Source: Acidobacteriaceae bacterium (GTDB taxonomy: Bacteria; Acidobacteriota; Terriglobia; Terriglobales; Acidobacteriaceae). Taken from it: a DNA stretch of 64,000 bases. The stretch lies in NCBI GenBank assembly GCA_003134815.1, contig PLCO01000029.1, positions 1-64,000 on the forward strand, given 5' to 3'. A program made the translations under genes and the position numbers. Positions 56,049 through 64,000 of the stretch are shown one piece after another. The notes below the pieces were generated by a model, which did no database searches, was not told the DNA's origin, and worked only from the letters and a program-made list of their open reading frames with translations. How positions within the stretch are numbered: the first letter of the stretch is position 1; each line of letters opens with the position of its first letter.

Positions 56049-58493
56049 ATGAAGTTCGGGACCTTCGATGACCAAAACCGCGAGTACGTAATCACGCGGC
56101 CGGATACTCCGCTGCCTTGGATCAACTACCTCGGCTGCCAGGAGTACTTCGGAATCATTTCCAACACCGCGGGTGGATACTCGTTTTATCGCGACGCGAG
56201 GCTGCGGAGACTGACCCGCTACAGGTATAACAACGCGCCGTTGGATTGCAGCGGGCGATATATTTACCTGCGAGATGAAGAGTCGGGCCGCTTCTGGTCA
56301 CCAAGCTGGCAGCCGACACGCCACGCCGCCGAGGACTATTCGTGCCGCCACGGCATGGGCTACACCACCCTTGGCTCTCAATTCGCCGGCATTCAAGCCC
56401 ACACACGCTATTTTGTCCCGCTCGACGAGAATCTCGAAATCTGGCAACTGACAGTCACAAATCGGCGCGAGACGCCGGCGCGGGTCTCTGTCTTTGCCAG
56501 CATCGAGTTTTGCCTGTGGGACGCGCAGGACGACGCCACGAACTTCCAGAGGAACTACAACATCGGCGAAGTGGAGGTGGTGGACGGCGTCATCTATCAC
56601 AAGACGGAGTACCGCGAACGCCGCAATCACTTCGCGTTTTTTGCCTGTTCGGAGCCAACTGCGGCATTTGACACCGCACGAGACGCATTTCTCGGGCCCT
56701 ACCGCGGCTGGGATAATCCTGCAGCGGTGGCCGCAGGCCAACTGACCAACTCCATCGCGCATGGCTGGGCGCCGATCGGTGCGCATCAGGTGAATCTCGA
56801 TTTGGCCGCTGGAGAAACACGGCAGATTGTCTTCGTCCTCGGCTATCAGGAAAATCCCGTGGACGAAAAGTTCGATCCGCCAGATTCACAAATCATCAAC
56901 AAGGAACGGGCCAAACCGACCATCGCAAAGTACCTCGGCGCTAAACAGGCGGACTCGGCCTTTGCGCGATTGCGCGAGCATTGGGACAAGCTGCTCGGAA
57001 TTTTCCAGGTAGAAACGCCGGATGTGCATACGAATCGCATGGTGAACATCTGGAACGCCTACCAGTGCATGGCCACATTCAATATGTCGCGCTCGGCTTC
57101 GTCGTTCGAGTCCGGCATCGGCCGTGGGCTCGGCTTCCGCGACTCCAACCAGGACCTGCTGGGCTTTGTGCACATGGTGCCGGCGCGAGCTCGCGAGCGC
57201 ATTCTTGACCTTGCCTCAACGCAACTTGAGAGCGGCGGCGCTTATCACCAATACCAGCCGCTCACCAAGCGCGGCAACAACGACATTGGCGGCGGATTCA
57301 ACGACGATCCCCTTTGGCTCATCCTCGGTGTCGCAGCCTACATCAAAGAAACAGGAGACTGGAGCATTCTGGACGAGCCCGTGCCCTACGACAACAAACC
57401 CGGCACGGAAGCGACACTCTACGATCACCTGCACCAAAGTTTTCGTTACACGCTTGAGCGGCTCGGTCCGCACGGGCTGCCGCTGATCGGCCGCGCGGAT
57501 TGGAACGACTGCCTCAATCTGAACTGCTTTTCTGACGCGCCAGGTAATTCCTTCCAGACCACGACGAATCGGGACGGCAAGGTGGCCGAGTCGGTATTCA
57601 TCGCCGGACTTTTCGTGCACGCCTCACACGAGTTGGCAGCGATGGCCAGCCGCCACGGCCATCCGAACGACGCGACGTGTTTTCTGACGGCAGCCGACCG
57701 AATGGAACAAACCGTAAAGAAACACGGCTGGGATGGCGAATGGTTTCTGCGCGCCTATGACAGCTTCGGCGAGAAGATCGGATCCAAGGAACGCGAGGAA
57801 GGAAAGATCTTCATCGAGTCGAACGGGTTCTGCGTGCTGGCGGGGATCGGCCTCGACGACGGCAGGGCGGCCAAAGCGCTAAATGCAGTGCGCGAGCATC
57901 TGGCCACGAAGCACGGACTCGTGGTCCATCAGCCGGCCTACACCCGCTACTATCTCCACCTGGGCGAGATTTCTTCGTATCCTCCGGGATACAAGGAAAA
58001 TGCCGGCGTTTTTTGCCATGTGAATCCCTGGGTAATGATCGGAGAAACGCTGCTGGGCCACGGCGATGAGGCGCACGATTACTATCTGCGCATCAATCCT
58101 TCGGCGCGCGAAGAGATCAGTGAGGTGCACCGCTGCGAGCCTTACGTTTATGCACAAATGATCGCCGGCAAGGACGCGCCGACCTTCGGCGAGGCCAAGA
58201 ACTCCTGGCTCACAGGAACGGCGGCGTGGAATTACTACGCAATCGCGCAGTGGATTCTCGGCGTGCGGCCCACCTATGACGGGCTTGAAATTGCTCCCGT
58301 ATTTCCCGCCAACTGGCCCGGATTCTCCGCAACGCGCATCTTTCGTGGAGTGACGTATAAGATCGCCGTTGAGCGCAAGGGCACCGGGAATTGTGTCGCG
58401 CTGACCGTGGACGGAGCGCCAGTAGAGGGAAATATTGTGCATCCCCCTGCGGACGGCCGCAGGGAAGTGACGATTGTGGCGGCTTTAGGCTAG
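56049..58493 (+). CDS. GH94 cellobiose phosphorylase
   Basis: Phosphorolyses cellobiose to glucose and alpha-D-glucose 1-phosphate in the cytoplasm, saving one ATP per disaccharide. Start at the ATG of [15 protein letters not shown] with AAGGA upstream; the 22 codons before it in frame are not family-like. The 814-residue length matches known enzymes. The N-terminal beta-sandwich (about 1-290) is followed by a helical linker and the (alpha/alpha)6 barrel with [15 protein letters not shown] (about 358-372). The expected general acid is Asp487 in [10 protein letters not shown]. The C-terminal sheet domain ends in VTIVAALG. No signal peptide, consistent with a cytoplasmic enzyme. It is 54 bp upstream of the aldo/keto reductase gene. 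Confidence 0.94.
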   Translation: MKFGTFDDQNREYVITRPDTPLPWINYLGCQEYFGIISNTAGGYSFYRDARLRRLTRYRYNNAPLDCSGRYIYLRDEESGRFWSPSWQPTRHAAEDYSCRHGMGYTTLGSQFAGIQAHTRYFVPLDENLEIWQLTVTNRRETPARVSVFASIEFCLWDAQDDATNFQRNYNIGEVEVVDGVIYHKTEYRERRNHFAFFACSEPTAAFDTARDAFLGPYRGWDNPAAVAAGQLTNSIAHGWAPIGAHQVNLDLAAGETRQIVFVLGYQENPVDEKFDPPDSQIINKERAKPTIAKYLGAKQADSAFARLREHWDKLLGIFQVETPDVHTNRMVNIWNAYQCMATFNMSRSASSFESGIGRGLGFRDSNQDLLGFVHMVPARARERILDLASTQLESGGAYHQYQPLTKRGNNDIGGGFNDDPLWLILGVAAYIKETGDWSILDEPVPYDNKPGTEATLYDHLHQSFRYTLERLGPHGLPLIGRADWNDCLNLNCFSDAPGNSFQTTTNRDGKVAESVFIAGLFVHASHELAAMASRHGHPNDATCFLTAADRMEQTVKKHGWDGEWFLRAYDSFGEKIGSKEREEGKIFIESNGFCVLAGIGLDDGRAAKALNAVREHLATKHGLVVHQPAYTRYYLHLGEISSYPPGYKENAGVFCHVNPWVMIGETLLGHGDEAHDYYLRINPSAREEISEVHRCEPYVYAQMIAGKDAPTFGEAKNSWLTGTAAWNYYAIAQWILGVRPTYDGLEIAPVFPANWPGFSATRIFRGVTYKIAVERKGTGNCVALTVDGAPVEGNIVHPPADGRREVTIVAALG

Positions 58494-58546
58494 ACGGTTT
58501 TGAGCTAGTGCTGACGCTGCATCTCTCCGTGAACTAAGGAGCCGCT

Positions 58547-59539
58547 TTGTATTCCGCCAACGAGAAGCGCTACGACACCATGCAGTACCGCCGTTGCGGG
58601 CACAGTGGGATTCGGCTGCCCGCCATCTCACTCGGCCTGTGGCACAACTTCGGCGGCGTCGATGACTTCGAGAACTCCCGCGCCATGGTGCGCCGCGCCT
58701 TCGATCTGGGCATTACCCACTTCGACCTCGCCAACAATTACGGTCCTCCGCCGGGAAGCGCGGAAAGCAACTTTGGCGAGATTCTGCGCCTCGATCTCGC
58801 GCCTTACCGCGACGAGCTGATCATCAGCTGCAAGGCAGGCTACGATATGTGGCCCGGCCCGTACGGAAATTGGGGATCGCGGAAGTATCTGCTGGCGAGT
58901 CTCGACCAGAGCCTGAAACGGATGGGCCTGGAGTACGTGGACATTTTCTACTCGCATCGTCCCGATCCAGAGACGCCAGTGGAAGAAACGATGTCCGCGC
59001 TCGACCAAGCGGTGCGTTCCGGCAAGGCTCTCTATGCCGGCATCTCCAACTACGATCCGGCGCAGACTACCGCGGCAATTAGGATTCTTCGGGAGCTCGG
59101 CACGCCCTGCCTCATTCATCAGCCCAAATACTCGATGTTCGAGCGCACTCCGGAGCGTGGTTTGCTCGATGTGCTGGGCAATGAAGGCGTAGGCGCAATC
59201 GCGTTCTGTCCGCTGGCGCAGGGCCTGCTTACCGATCGCTATCTCAAAGGCATCCCCGCCGATGCGCGCGCCGCAAAGCCGCACGGATTCCTGAAGAAGC
59301 GCGACATCGACGACGGCAAGCTCGCCAAGGTGCGAAGTTTGGATCAACTGGCTCGAGAACGGGGACAATCGCTGGCGCAGATGGCTCTGGCGTGGGTACT
59401 GCGCGACGGCCGCATGACGTCAGCGCTGATCGGCGCCAGCCGCGTGGAGCAGATCGAGCAAAACGTCGCGGCACTCTCCGACCTGGCTTTCACGAGCAAG
59501 GATCTGGTCCGCATTGACGCGATTCTGGGCGCCGCCTGA
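58547..59539 (+). CDS. Aldo/keto reductase, YghZ/Gpr-like
   Basis: NADPH-dependent reductase of the AKR superfamily, closest by pattern to E. coli YghZ (L-glyceraldehyde 3-phosphate reductase). The start is TTG, with AAGGAG 5 bases before it. The codons between it and the first ATG encode ANEKRYDTMQYRRCG, which matches the N-terminus of YghZ, so the TTG is the real start. Recognisable blocks are LGLWHNFGG, ITHFDLANNYGPPPGSAE (Asp and Tyr of the active site), KAGYDMWPGPYG, VDIFYSHRPDP, PLAQGLLTDRYL and the cofactor-loop IGASRVEQIEQNV. It is probably cotranscribed with the phosphorylase gene. The in vivo substrate is uncertain. Confidence 0.9.
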   Translation: MYSANEKRYDTMQYRRCGHSGIRLPAISLGLWHNFGGVDDFENSRAMVRRAFDLGITHFDLANNYGPPPGSAESNFGEILRLDLAPYRDELIISCKAGYDMWPGPYGNWGSRKYLLASLDQSLKRMGLEYVDIFYSHRPDPETPVEETMSALDQAVRSGKALYAGISNYDPAQTTAAIRILRELGTPCLIHQPKYSMFERTPERGLLDVLGNEGVGAIAFCPLAQGLLTDRYLKGIPADARAAKPHGFLKKRDIDDGKLAKVRSLDQLARERGQSLAQMALAWVLRDGRMTSALIGASRVEQIEQNVAALSDLAFTSKDLVRIDAILGAA

Positions 59540-59612
59540 CAAGGTTCCGATGTTAGGAGCAGGCCACTTCGCCGCCCGAGAATTCAAATCTTCGCGCTGC
59601 CACAGGCTTGGC

Positions 59613-60173
59613 TCAACGCCTCATCGAGGGAGGGCGATAATCATAAAATGTCGGAATGTATTCGGTGACCACCATGACCACCCTCTTCCCTGACCAGACT
59701 CGATATTTCCGAACCAGCAATAAGGAAGCACCGTCACCGTCGAAGTATTTCGAAAGCTCCCCTGACGCTCGATAATCGACCTCTACCATTTCCTTAAATG
59801 TCTCCAGCTTGTGCTCAAGCCACAGTCGTCCCAGCGGGACCTGAGAGTTCAGGAGTTCATCAGACATTGCTGGACCCAGCCGGTCAACCGCTATGAGCGA
59901 CTCGGCGTAGACGTAGTTCCTTCCGGACTCAGAGCCGCGCAGGAGAATCTGTCGCTCCATTATGGATTCTTCATCTTTCGGCTCCAAGCTAGAATGTTCT
60001 CTCTTCGCATTTACCACTTGCTGCGCAACCTTGATCAGCTGGATGCGCTCAAGGAATGAAGCCTCCAGAATTTCTGTCAGCGTTCCATCCGTAACCAAGA
60101 GCACCCGCTGAGTGGGACCAAGGCCACTGGCACTGATCTTAGCGACATTATTGAGGACATCGATAGCTGACAT
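59613..60173 (-). CDS. Chorismate pyruvate-lyase-like protein (DUF98 family)
   Basis: Likely makes 4-hydroxybenzoate and pyruvate from chorismate. The 186-residue protein matches the DUF98/UbiC-like family: LLVTDGTLTEILEASF (about 25-40), IMERQILLRG with Arg79, YAESLIAVDRLG and the hallmark PLGRLWLEHKLETF (113-126). VRKYRV and VTEYIPTFYDYR with Glu171 follow; the Arg and Glu lie where UbiC uses such residues. A good AGGAGA site lies before the ATG. It is the last gene of the minus-strand cluster with the acyl-AMP ligase, carrier protein, SGNH and MBOAT genes. In mycobacteria a DUF98 enzyme supplies 4-hydroxybenzoate to FadD22, which loads it on a carrier. The same role is inferred here. Confidence 0.82.
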   Translation of the reverse strand: MSAIDVLNNVAKISASGLGPTQRVLLVTDGTLTEILEASFLERIQLIKVAQQVVNAKREHSSLEPKDEESIMERQILLRGSESGRNYVYAESLIAVDRLGPAMSDELLNSQVPLGRLWLEHKLETFKEMVEVDYRASGELSKYFDGDGASLLLVRKYRVWSGKRVVMVVTEYIPTFYDYRPPSMRR

Positions 60174-60279
60174 ATTTCTCCTGGTTGAAATGCAATCATA
60201 AGTTCCGCTATGGGCTTTTTTGCGCCAGCGAAGTTAGACGGCAACCCCCAATCTTGCGTAAGCCGGGAAACTTCAATAC

Positions 60280-61749
60280 CTAACCGACCAGATGCTTGCG
60301 CAGGACTTTTCCTATTCCATTGCGAGGGAGTTCACTAACGAATTCCACTCTTCGGGGAATCTTAAAGTCCGACATCCGTTCCCGACAGTAATCAATGATT
60401 TCCTGCTCGCGACATGCCTCGCGTGAAACGACGACAGCCTTCAACACGGTTTCGCCCTGATAGCCCGGGATCCCAACAACTGCCACCTCTTGCACCTTAG
60501 CAAATTTGCTGATCACGTCCTCGACCTCGAAGAGGTCGACCTTCTTCCCTGACGCCAAAATCAACCAGTCCGTACGTCCCTCAAGATAAAGAAAACCGCG
60601 ATCGTTTTTTCTCCCAAAATCGCCTGGGCAGAACAGTCCCTGCCGAAACCGTCGCTCGGTCAGTTCGGGCTGACCCTGATAACCAAGCGTCATGGCGGCG
60701 CTCTGAATCGCGATTTCGCCTCTTTCCCCCGGCACAACCGGCTCCCCACTCTCCAGAAGAACGTCGATTCGAACGTTTCGCAGTGGCAGACCCACGGATT
60801 CCAGCGTCTCCTGTGGATCAATATCCGTGTTGATTGCTACGGCGCCAACCTCCGTTGCTCCGTAAAGCTGACGGACGTAGACACCAAAGCCATCCTTGAA
60901 CTCCCTGGCCACCTTTGCAGGAAGGGGGGCGCCAGCGGAGAAAGCTAAGCGCAGCGACGTCCCGCGTCGGTGACGGTTCGGCCCTTGCTGAGCAAGCAGC
61001 TCGAACATCACCGGCACAGCAGGAAAGACCGTAATCCCCTCGTGTTCTACGATCTCCGCCACTGCGGCACGGTTGAATTCTTCCATCAACACGAGGGTCG
61101 CCCCAGCATACATTGCAGCCAAGAGTGCATTGCCAAAGCCGTGTGAGTGAAAAAGTGGAACGGTGCACAGGATAGAGTCATCGGCCGAGATTCCAGTCGT
61201 TTCATTGAAGTTCGCGGCCTCACAATAGAGATTCCGGTGGGACCGGACGATGCATTTGGGAATTCCAGTGGTGCCCGATGTGTACTGCACGATTGCAGCT
61301 TCGCTGTCGTAAATCAGCTCCGCTGGCGGTTCGCCCAAGTGATCGACTGAACTCTCAAAGCCTGCGTCTCGGACCAGAATCACAAAGCGTTGATTGGTTT
61401 CTTCTCTGACCTGTTCCAAAGAAAGTCGCTGGCTCGGTTCACAAATCGCTATTGCGATGTCGTTCTCGGAGAAGATCCTCATCAACTCACCAGGCTTTGA
61501 GCCGGGATCCAGTAAGTATGCGGGCGCACCGAGACGTGATGCCGCCAAGTAAGAGAAAATGAACAGCGGGCAGTTCTTCAGGACCAGCGCTACACCCATG
61601 TCACCCGTAACCCCTAGCCGCTTCAAGGCCGCTGCCCAGTGAGCCACTTGGTCTTCCAATTGCCCGTACGTGTAGCGGTCATCCCCAAACACAAGCGCCG
61701 TCCGAGGGCCAGCCGACCGAAAAGTCTCCTCAAAAACGCGATTCAACAC
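60280..61749 (-). CDS. Acyl-AMP ligase (ANL superfamily) for carrier-protein loading
   Basis: A 489-residue adenylate-forming enzyme. Start is GTG, with AGGA upstream. The ANL core motifs are in order: YTSGTTGIPK (156-165, phosphate loop), LYGATEVGA (295-303), PGDFGRKNDRGFLYLEGRTD (about 385-405) with the hinge, and the C-terminal catalytic Lys481 in NGIGKVLRKHL. It is single-domain, with no fused carrier, so it would charge the separate carrier encoded 225 bp upstream. It resembles benzoate/4-hydroxybenzoate-type and PltF-like ligases more than long-chain acyl-CoA synthetases. With a chorismate-lyase-like partner the acid is probably 4-hydroxybenzoate. Its specificity pocket cannot be judged by eye. 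Confidence 0.82.
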   Translation of the reverse strand: MLNRVFEETFRSAGPRTALVFGDDRYTYGQLEDQVAHWAAALKRLGVTGDMGVALVLKNCPLFIFSYLAASRLGAPAYLLDPGSKPGELMRIFSENDIAIAICEPSQRLSLEQVREETNQRFVILVRDAGFESSVDHLGEPPAELIYDSEAAIVQYTSGTTGIPKCIVRSHRNLYCEAANFNETTGISADDSILCTVPLFHSHGFGNALLAAMYAGATLVLMEEFNRAAVAEIVEHEGITVFPAVPVMFELLAQQGPNRHRRGTSLRLAFSAGAPLPAKVAREFKDGFGVYVRQLYGATEVGAVAINTDIDPQETLESVGLPLRNVRIDVLLESGEPVVPGERGEIAIQSAAMTLGYQGQPELTERRFRQGLFCPGDFGRKNDRGFLYLEGRTDWLILASGKKVDLFEVEDVISKFAKVQEVAVVGIPGYQGETVLKAVVVSREACREQEIIDYCRERMSDFKIPRRVEFVSELPRNGIGKVLRKHLVG

Positions 61750-61974
61750 GTCTGGATATCCTGGAAATCTGGATCGTATTCCCTACAGCGAGAAGACTCT
61801 TTGTTCCGATTTTCGATGACTCCTCATTACACGCAGTCTCTACGTGCTCTGAAGCAGACTCTCACGGGATTCGCTAATGGCTTATAGCCAGCCGTCCCCG
61901 TCCACGATTCTTTCTCTCGCTTGCGTACTTGTTCCCGATGTAAGACACGAAAATGGGGTATCCGTAGGCACAAC

Positions 61975-62241
61975 TCAGTTTTCACCCGCGATCTTTCTCT
62001 CAATCAAATCTGCGATGGCGTCGATTGTATCAAAGTTTTCTATGCTGGTATCGTAAGCTTTGAGTTCAATTCCGTACTGGCTCTCCACAAAACCGACAAG
62101 CCGCAGCAGCCCCATTGAATCCATTACGCCGCTGGTTCGCAAAGGCGTGTCGTCCTTTAAGCTCTCCGGCGACTCGTCCGGCAGGAATGCCGAGGCGATA
62201 TAAGTCCGAAGTTCTTCTTTCATTGCGCTCTTGTCTTTCAT
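61975..62241 (-). CDS. Acyl carrier protein
   Basis: An 88-residue acidic four-helix protein with the phosphopantetheine site at Ser42 in GVMDSMGLLRL; the Met after Ser is where most carriers have Leu. The ATG has an AGGAGG ribosome-binding site about 9 bases upstream. Its size and the surrounding ligase, SGNH and MBOAT genes point to a dedicated DltC-like carrier rather than the fatty-acid AcpP. The DSMG site also resembles carriers that accept aryl or amino-acyl groups. It lies between the SGNH gene (with an acyl-CoA dehydrogenase relic) and the ligase gene. Confidence 0.85.
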   Translation of the reverse strand: MKDKSAMKEELRTYIASAFLPDESPESLKDDTPLRTSGVMDSMGLLRLVGFVESQYGIELKAYDTSIENFDTIDAIADLIERKIAGEN

Positions 62242-62289
62242 TTTTGTGGCCTCCTCTAGCCTAACGCGAAAGGTCTTTTGTCCCTGCTC

Positions 62290-62403
62290 CTACAGGCCTG
62301 GGAGCCTGGCGAAGATGTTCCGTTGTATCTCCGACGTCTCGGAATAGAGAGTGCTTTCTAGCGCATCGCGAGCGTCTAACTCCACGCCCGTTCTTTCATA
62401 CAC
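62290..62403 (-). pseudogene. C-terminal relic of an acyl-CoA dehydrogenase gene
   Basis: A 37-codon frame ending in TAG encodes LESTLYSETSEIQRNIF followed by ARLPGL, the signature end of acyl-CoA dehydrogenases (Y-S-G/E-T-S-E-I-Q-R-N-I). The FAD domain and middle barrel are missing: the frame begins only 18 bases after the stop of the SGNH gene. A GTG could start a 37-residue peptide, but no function is likely. It shows that a dehydrogenase gene once stood between the SGNH and carrier-protein genes, on the same strand as the cluster. Confidence 0.75.
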
Positions 62404-62421
62404 CTGCGACCGCCGGAGATT

Positions 62422-63549
62422 TCAAGGGTGCTGGTTAATACCGAGAGCAGGTCCAACCAGTTTCGACCACGCTTCCGGATTCGCGCGCAGTTTCTCGTAG
62501 AGACTTTTGTATATCATCTCGTCGCCCTTTGCGTTGGGGTGGACATCGACCCCGTTAAGGCGGATGGATTTTCTGTCCAACATTCCTGTAAATGTGTCGG
62601 ACAGGTCGACGAAGGTAATATTCATCGTAGATAAAAGTTCTGGAATTCCGGCAAACCTCCGCCTGGATAAGTCAGCGTCTTCGACCGCCGGGACCAAGAC
62701 AACCAGAAACTGGGTGTGATGCTGCTCAGCATTGGCTTTTATCTTTAGTATTGTCTGCCGAATGATCGACATTCTGTAAGGCGCGAACTTCGCACTCAGC
62801 TTAGAATTGTCGTCGGACTGCTTCGCGTTTGCCTCGCTTGCGGTCTCTCGCAAAAAGTCGTATTTGACATCGGCTCCGGACTGCACCAGATAAATCAAAT
62901 GCGTGTCCCACGGCCGATAAACAGAGAGCTCCGTCAGCATCAAAACATATACATCGGGTTGAAATTGCGGTACATCATGCAGCGCAACGTCCATCGTTTG
63001 TGTCAGCTCATATCCTGGAACCGCAAAATTGAGGAATTCGAATTGTTGCCGATGCGGTGAGTGATCCGTATTGAGTCGATCCGCTAGCAAGCTGACAAAA
63101 TTCTGATCCGAGTCTACGCCCAGGCCCAGAGTAATCGAATCACCCAGAACCGCGACTCGGCGCGTGTCGGGAGGTTTGATGAGCGTCCACTCGGGACCTT
63201 CATATCCAAATCGATTGGTTGGCGAGTTCGTTGCAGGCCTGGTTGTCACACTGGCTAAGTTAGGCCTCATTCGCAGAACGCGAAAGGCGTCCGGTGCAAA
63301 CGTGGCGCTCCAGTGCTCACGCCAGTTATCGGGGTCTGGCCAGAACAACTGGTCAAAATATCCATCTGGCGTCCAGCCGAAGAGAGGGGGCCGACTCGAC
63401 ATGACGTCAATCATCATCGCTGGAAATCGCCCTAATGCCATCGTGTACATGGGTGTCGCGAGGCTCTTGAGCGCTACAAGGGCGATAATCGTGATCGTAG
63501 GAATCAGTATCGCACGCCGGGAAGATACGCCCCTTTGCAAAGTGATCAT
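62422..63549 (-). CDS. SGNH-fold membrane-anchored acyltransferase/esterase-like protein (AlgJ/DltD type)
   Basis: The start is the ATG of MITLQRGVSSRRAILIP, which overlaps the stop of the MBOAT gene as ATGA. An extension of 46 codons upstream lies inside that gene. The 375-residue protein has one N-terminal transmembrane helix (about 13-34) and an outward-facing SGNH domain. The nucleophile is Ser138 in VLGDSITLGLGVD, with a Gly-containing block in LNFAVPGYELTQT. The Asp/His pair is Asp335 and His337 in GVDVHPNAKGDE. Such proteins partner MBOATs in alginate acetylation (AlgJ/AlgX), PatA/PatB and Dlt systems, either moving the acyl group to its polymer or removing it. Substrate unknown. Confidence 0.82.
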   Translation of the reverse strand: MITLQRGVSSRRAILIPTITIIALVALKSLATPMYTMALGRFPAMMIDVMSSRPPLFGWTPDGYFDQLFWPDPDNWREHWSATFAPDAFRVLRMRPNLASVTTRPATNSPTNRFGYEGPEWTLIKPPDTRRVAVLGDSITLGLGVDSDQNFVSLLADRLNTDHSPHRQQFEFLNFAVPGYELTQTMDVALHDVPQFQPDVYVLMLTELSVYRPWDTHLIYLVQSGADVKYDFLRETASEANAKQSDDNSKLSAKFAPYRMSIIRQTILKIKANAEQHHTQFLVVLVPAVEDADLSRRRFAGIPELLSTMNITFVDLSDTFTGMLDRKSIRLNGVDVHPNAKGDEMIYKSLYEKLRANPEAWSKLVGPALGINQHP

Positions 63550-64000
63550 TGTGCGGCCCCATGGGTCCATCGTGTCATCAGGTAGAGCCAGGAAGAGAAG
63601 CTTGGTGACAGATTCAGGGACCACAAAATGACGATTGTGGCAAAGGTGCCGGCTGTTCGAAGCGCAAGAAGACCGCGACCCCGCCAACCGAAAGCAGTCC
63701 GGGGCGCCTTATGCCGCGATTCGTACACTACGTTCGCGATCACCAGTAGGCCGATACAACTCCAAAATATGGTACTTGTCCACGAGAAATTCCCGCTAAT
63801 CCAAATCCCATATGAATGCAGCGCCCATGAGACCGTAAATACAGCCGCGCTGCCAAATATCTGAGCGCGGAGATCTCCCTGTTTTCTGAACTTGAAGTAC
63901 ACCGGAAAGTAGACAACTTTCAGCATGAAGTCTTTCCAGTAAATGTTAATCCTGCGCCAGTAGTCCAAGAAGCCGCTCGCAAGAAAGTAGCGCCGGTTGG
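63546..64000 (-). CDS. MBOAT-family O-acyltransferase, C-terminal part (cut by the window)
   Basis: The frame stays open to the window's right edge, so the N-terminal two-thirds of this membrane O-acyltransferase lie outside. The visible 150 residues start with NRRYFLASGFLDYWRRINIY and contain the MBOAT signature YWKDFM, FPVYFKFRK and WALHSYGIW with the catalytic-type His. Hydrophobic helices then follow to the stop (MTRWTHGAAQ). MBOATs pass acyl groups across the membrane from a carrier or CoA to an extracellular acceptor. Its stop overlaps the start of the SGNH gene by ATGA, indicating translational coupling and a joint role. Confidence 0.85.
   Translation of the reverse strand, partial: NRRYFLASGFLDYWRRINIYWKDFMLKVVYFPVYFKFRKQGDLRAQIFGSAAVFTVSWALHSYGIWISGNFSWTSTIFWSCIGLLVIANVVYESRHKAPRTAFGWRGRGLLALRTAGTFATIVILWSLNLSPSFSSWLYLMTRWTHGAAQ

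Noticed and set aside
60280-62241. Pure prolyl/pyrrole-type pathway for the ligase and carrier
   Set aside because: The dehydrogenase is only a relic and a chorismate-lyase-like gene is present, so an aromatic substrate fits better; kept only as a possible ancestral state.
1-64000. Insertion sequences, prophage, integrons or CRISPR arrays
   Set aside because: No transposase or integrase frame and no regularly spaced direct repeats were seen; the repeats that exist are protein-domain repeats inside coding sequence.

Overview
The window looks like chromosomal DNA of a GC-rich soil acidobacterium (Acidobacteriota, Terriglobia-like). This is inferred from an Oar-like TonB-dependent receptor with an N-terminal carboxypeptidase-regulatory domain, very large secreted NHL/Ig-like proteins ending in a double-membrane-segment 'TPAGTY' tail, and many secreted glycoside hydrolases on Ig-like stalks. 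No transposase, phage gene or CRISPR array is visible. Genes are mostly intact; the exceptions are the two genes cut by the window ends and one small gene relic.

Region 1 (1-17,100) is mainly housekeeping: the 3' part of rpoN, argS, metG, tRNA-Leu(TAG), moaC-moeA (molybdenum cofactor), two tandem secreted TPR paralogues, a GNAT acetyltransferase overlapping trmFO, two envelope proteins of unknown function, a zinc-ribbon protein and tRNA-Thr(CGT). Between convergent genes at 15.83-15.95 kb lies a short structured transcript with a near-consensus promoter, an AT-rich upstream element and an intrinsic terminator. It is probably an abundant small RNA.

Region 2 (17,100-44,700) encodes surface and secreted machinery: a 1975-residue NHL/Ig-like protein on the minus strand, a GH44 lipoprotein, a 1302-residue TonB-dependent receptor, two more giant NHL proteins, and a GH30 lipoprotein. 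The three giant proteins differ in their bodies but share a C-terminal module.

Region 3 (44,700-59,540) completes a plant-polysaccharide utilisation locus: a ROK sugar kinase, a GH2 enzyme, two LacI-type regulators, a sodium:solute symporter, a GH9 cellulase, GH94 cellobiose phosphorylase and an aldo/keto reductase. In the proposed scheme GH44, GH9 and GH30 cut glucan and xylan outside the cytoplasm, the receptor and symporter import oligosaccharides, GH94 phosphorolyses cellobiose, and the ROK kinase phosphorylates free sugar. Near-identical 14-bp LacI-type palindromes lie upstream of the GH44 gene and between the ROK and GH2 genes, which suggests one regulator ties these loci together.

Region 4 (59,600-64,000, minus strand, continuing beyond the window) is the most novel part. 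It holds an MBOAT acyltransferase (partial), an SGNH-fold membrane protein overlapping it by ATGA, a relic of an acyl-CoA dehydrogenase, an acyl carrier protein, an acyl-AMP ligase and a DUF98 chorismate-lyase-like enzyme. It has the logic of a Dlt operon (ligase, carrier, MBOAT, SGNH protein) with a gene that would supply 4-hydroxybenzoate. This suggests a pathway that attaches an aromatic acyl group to a cell-surface polymer.
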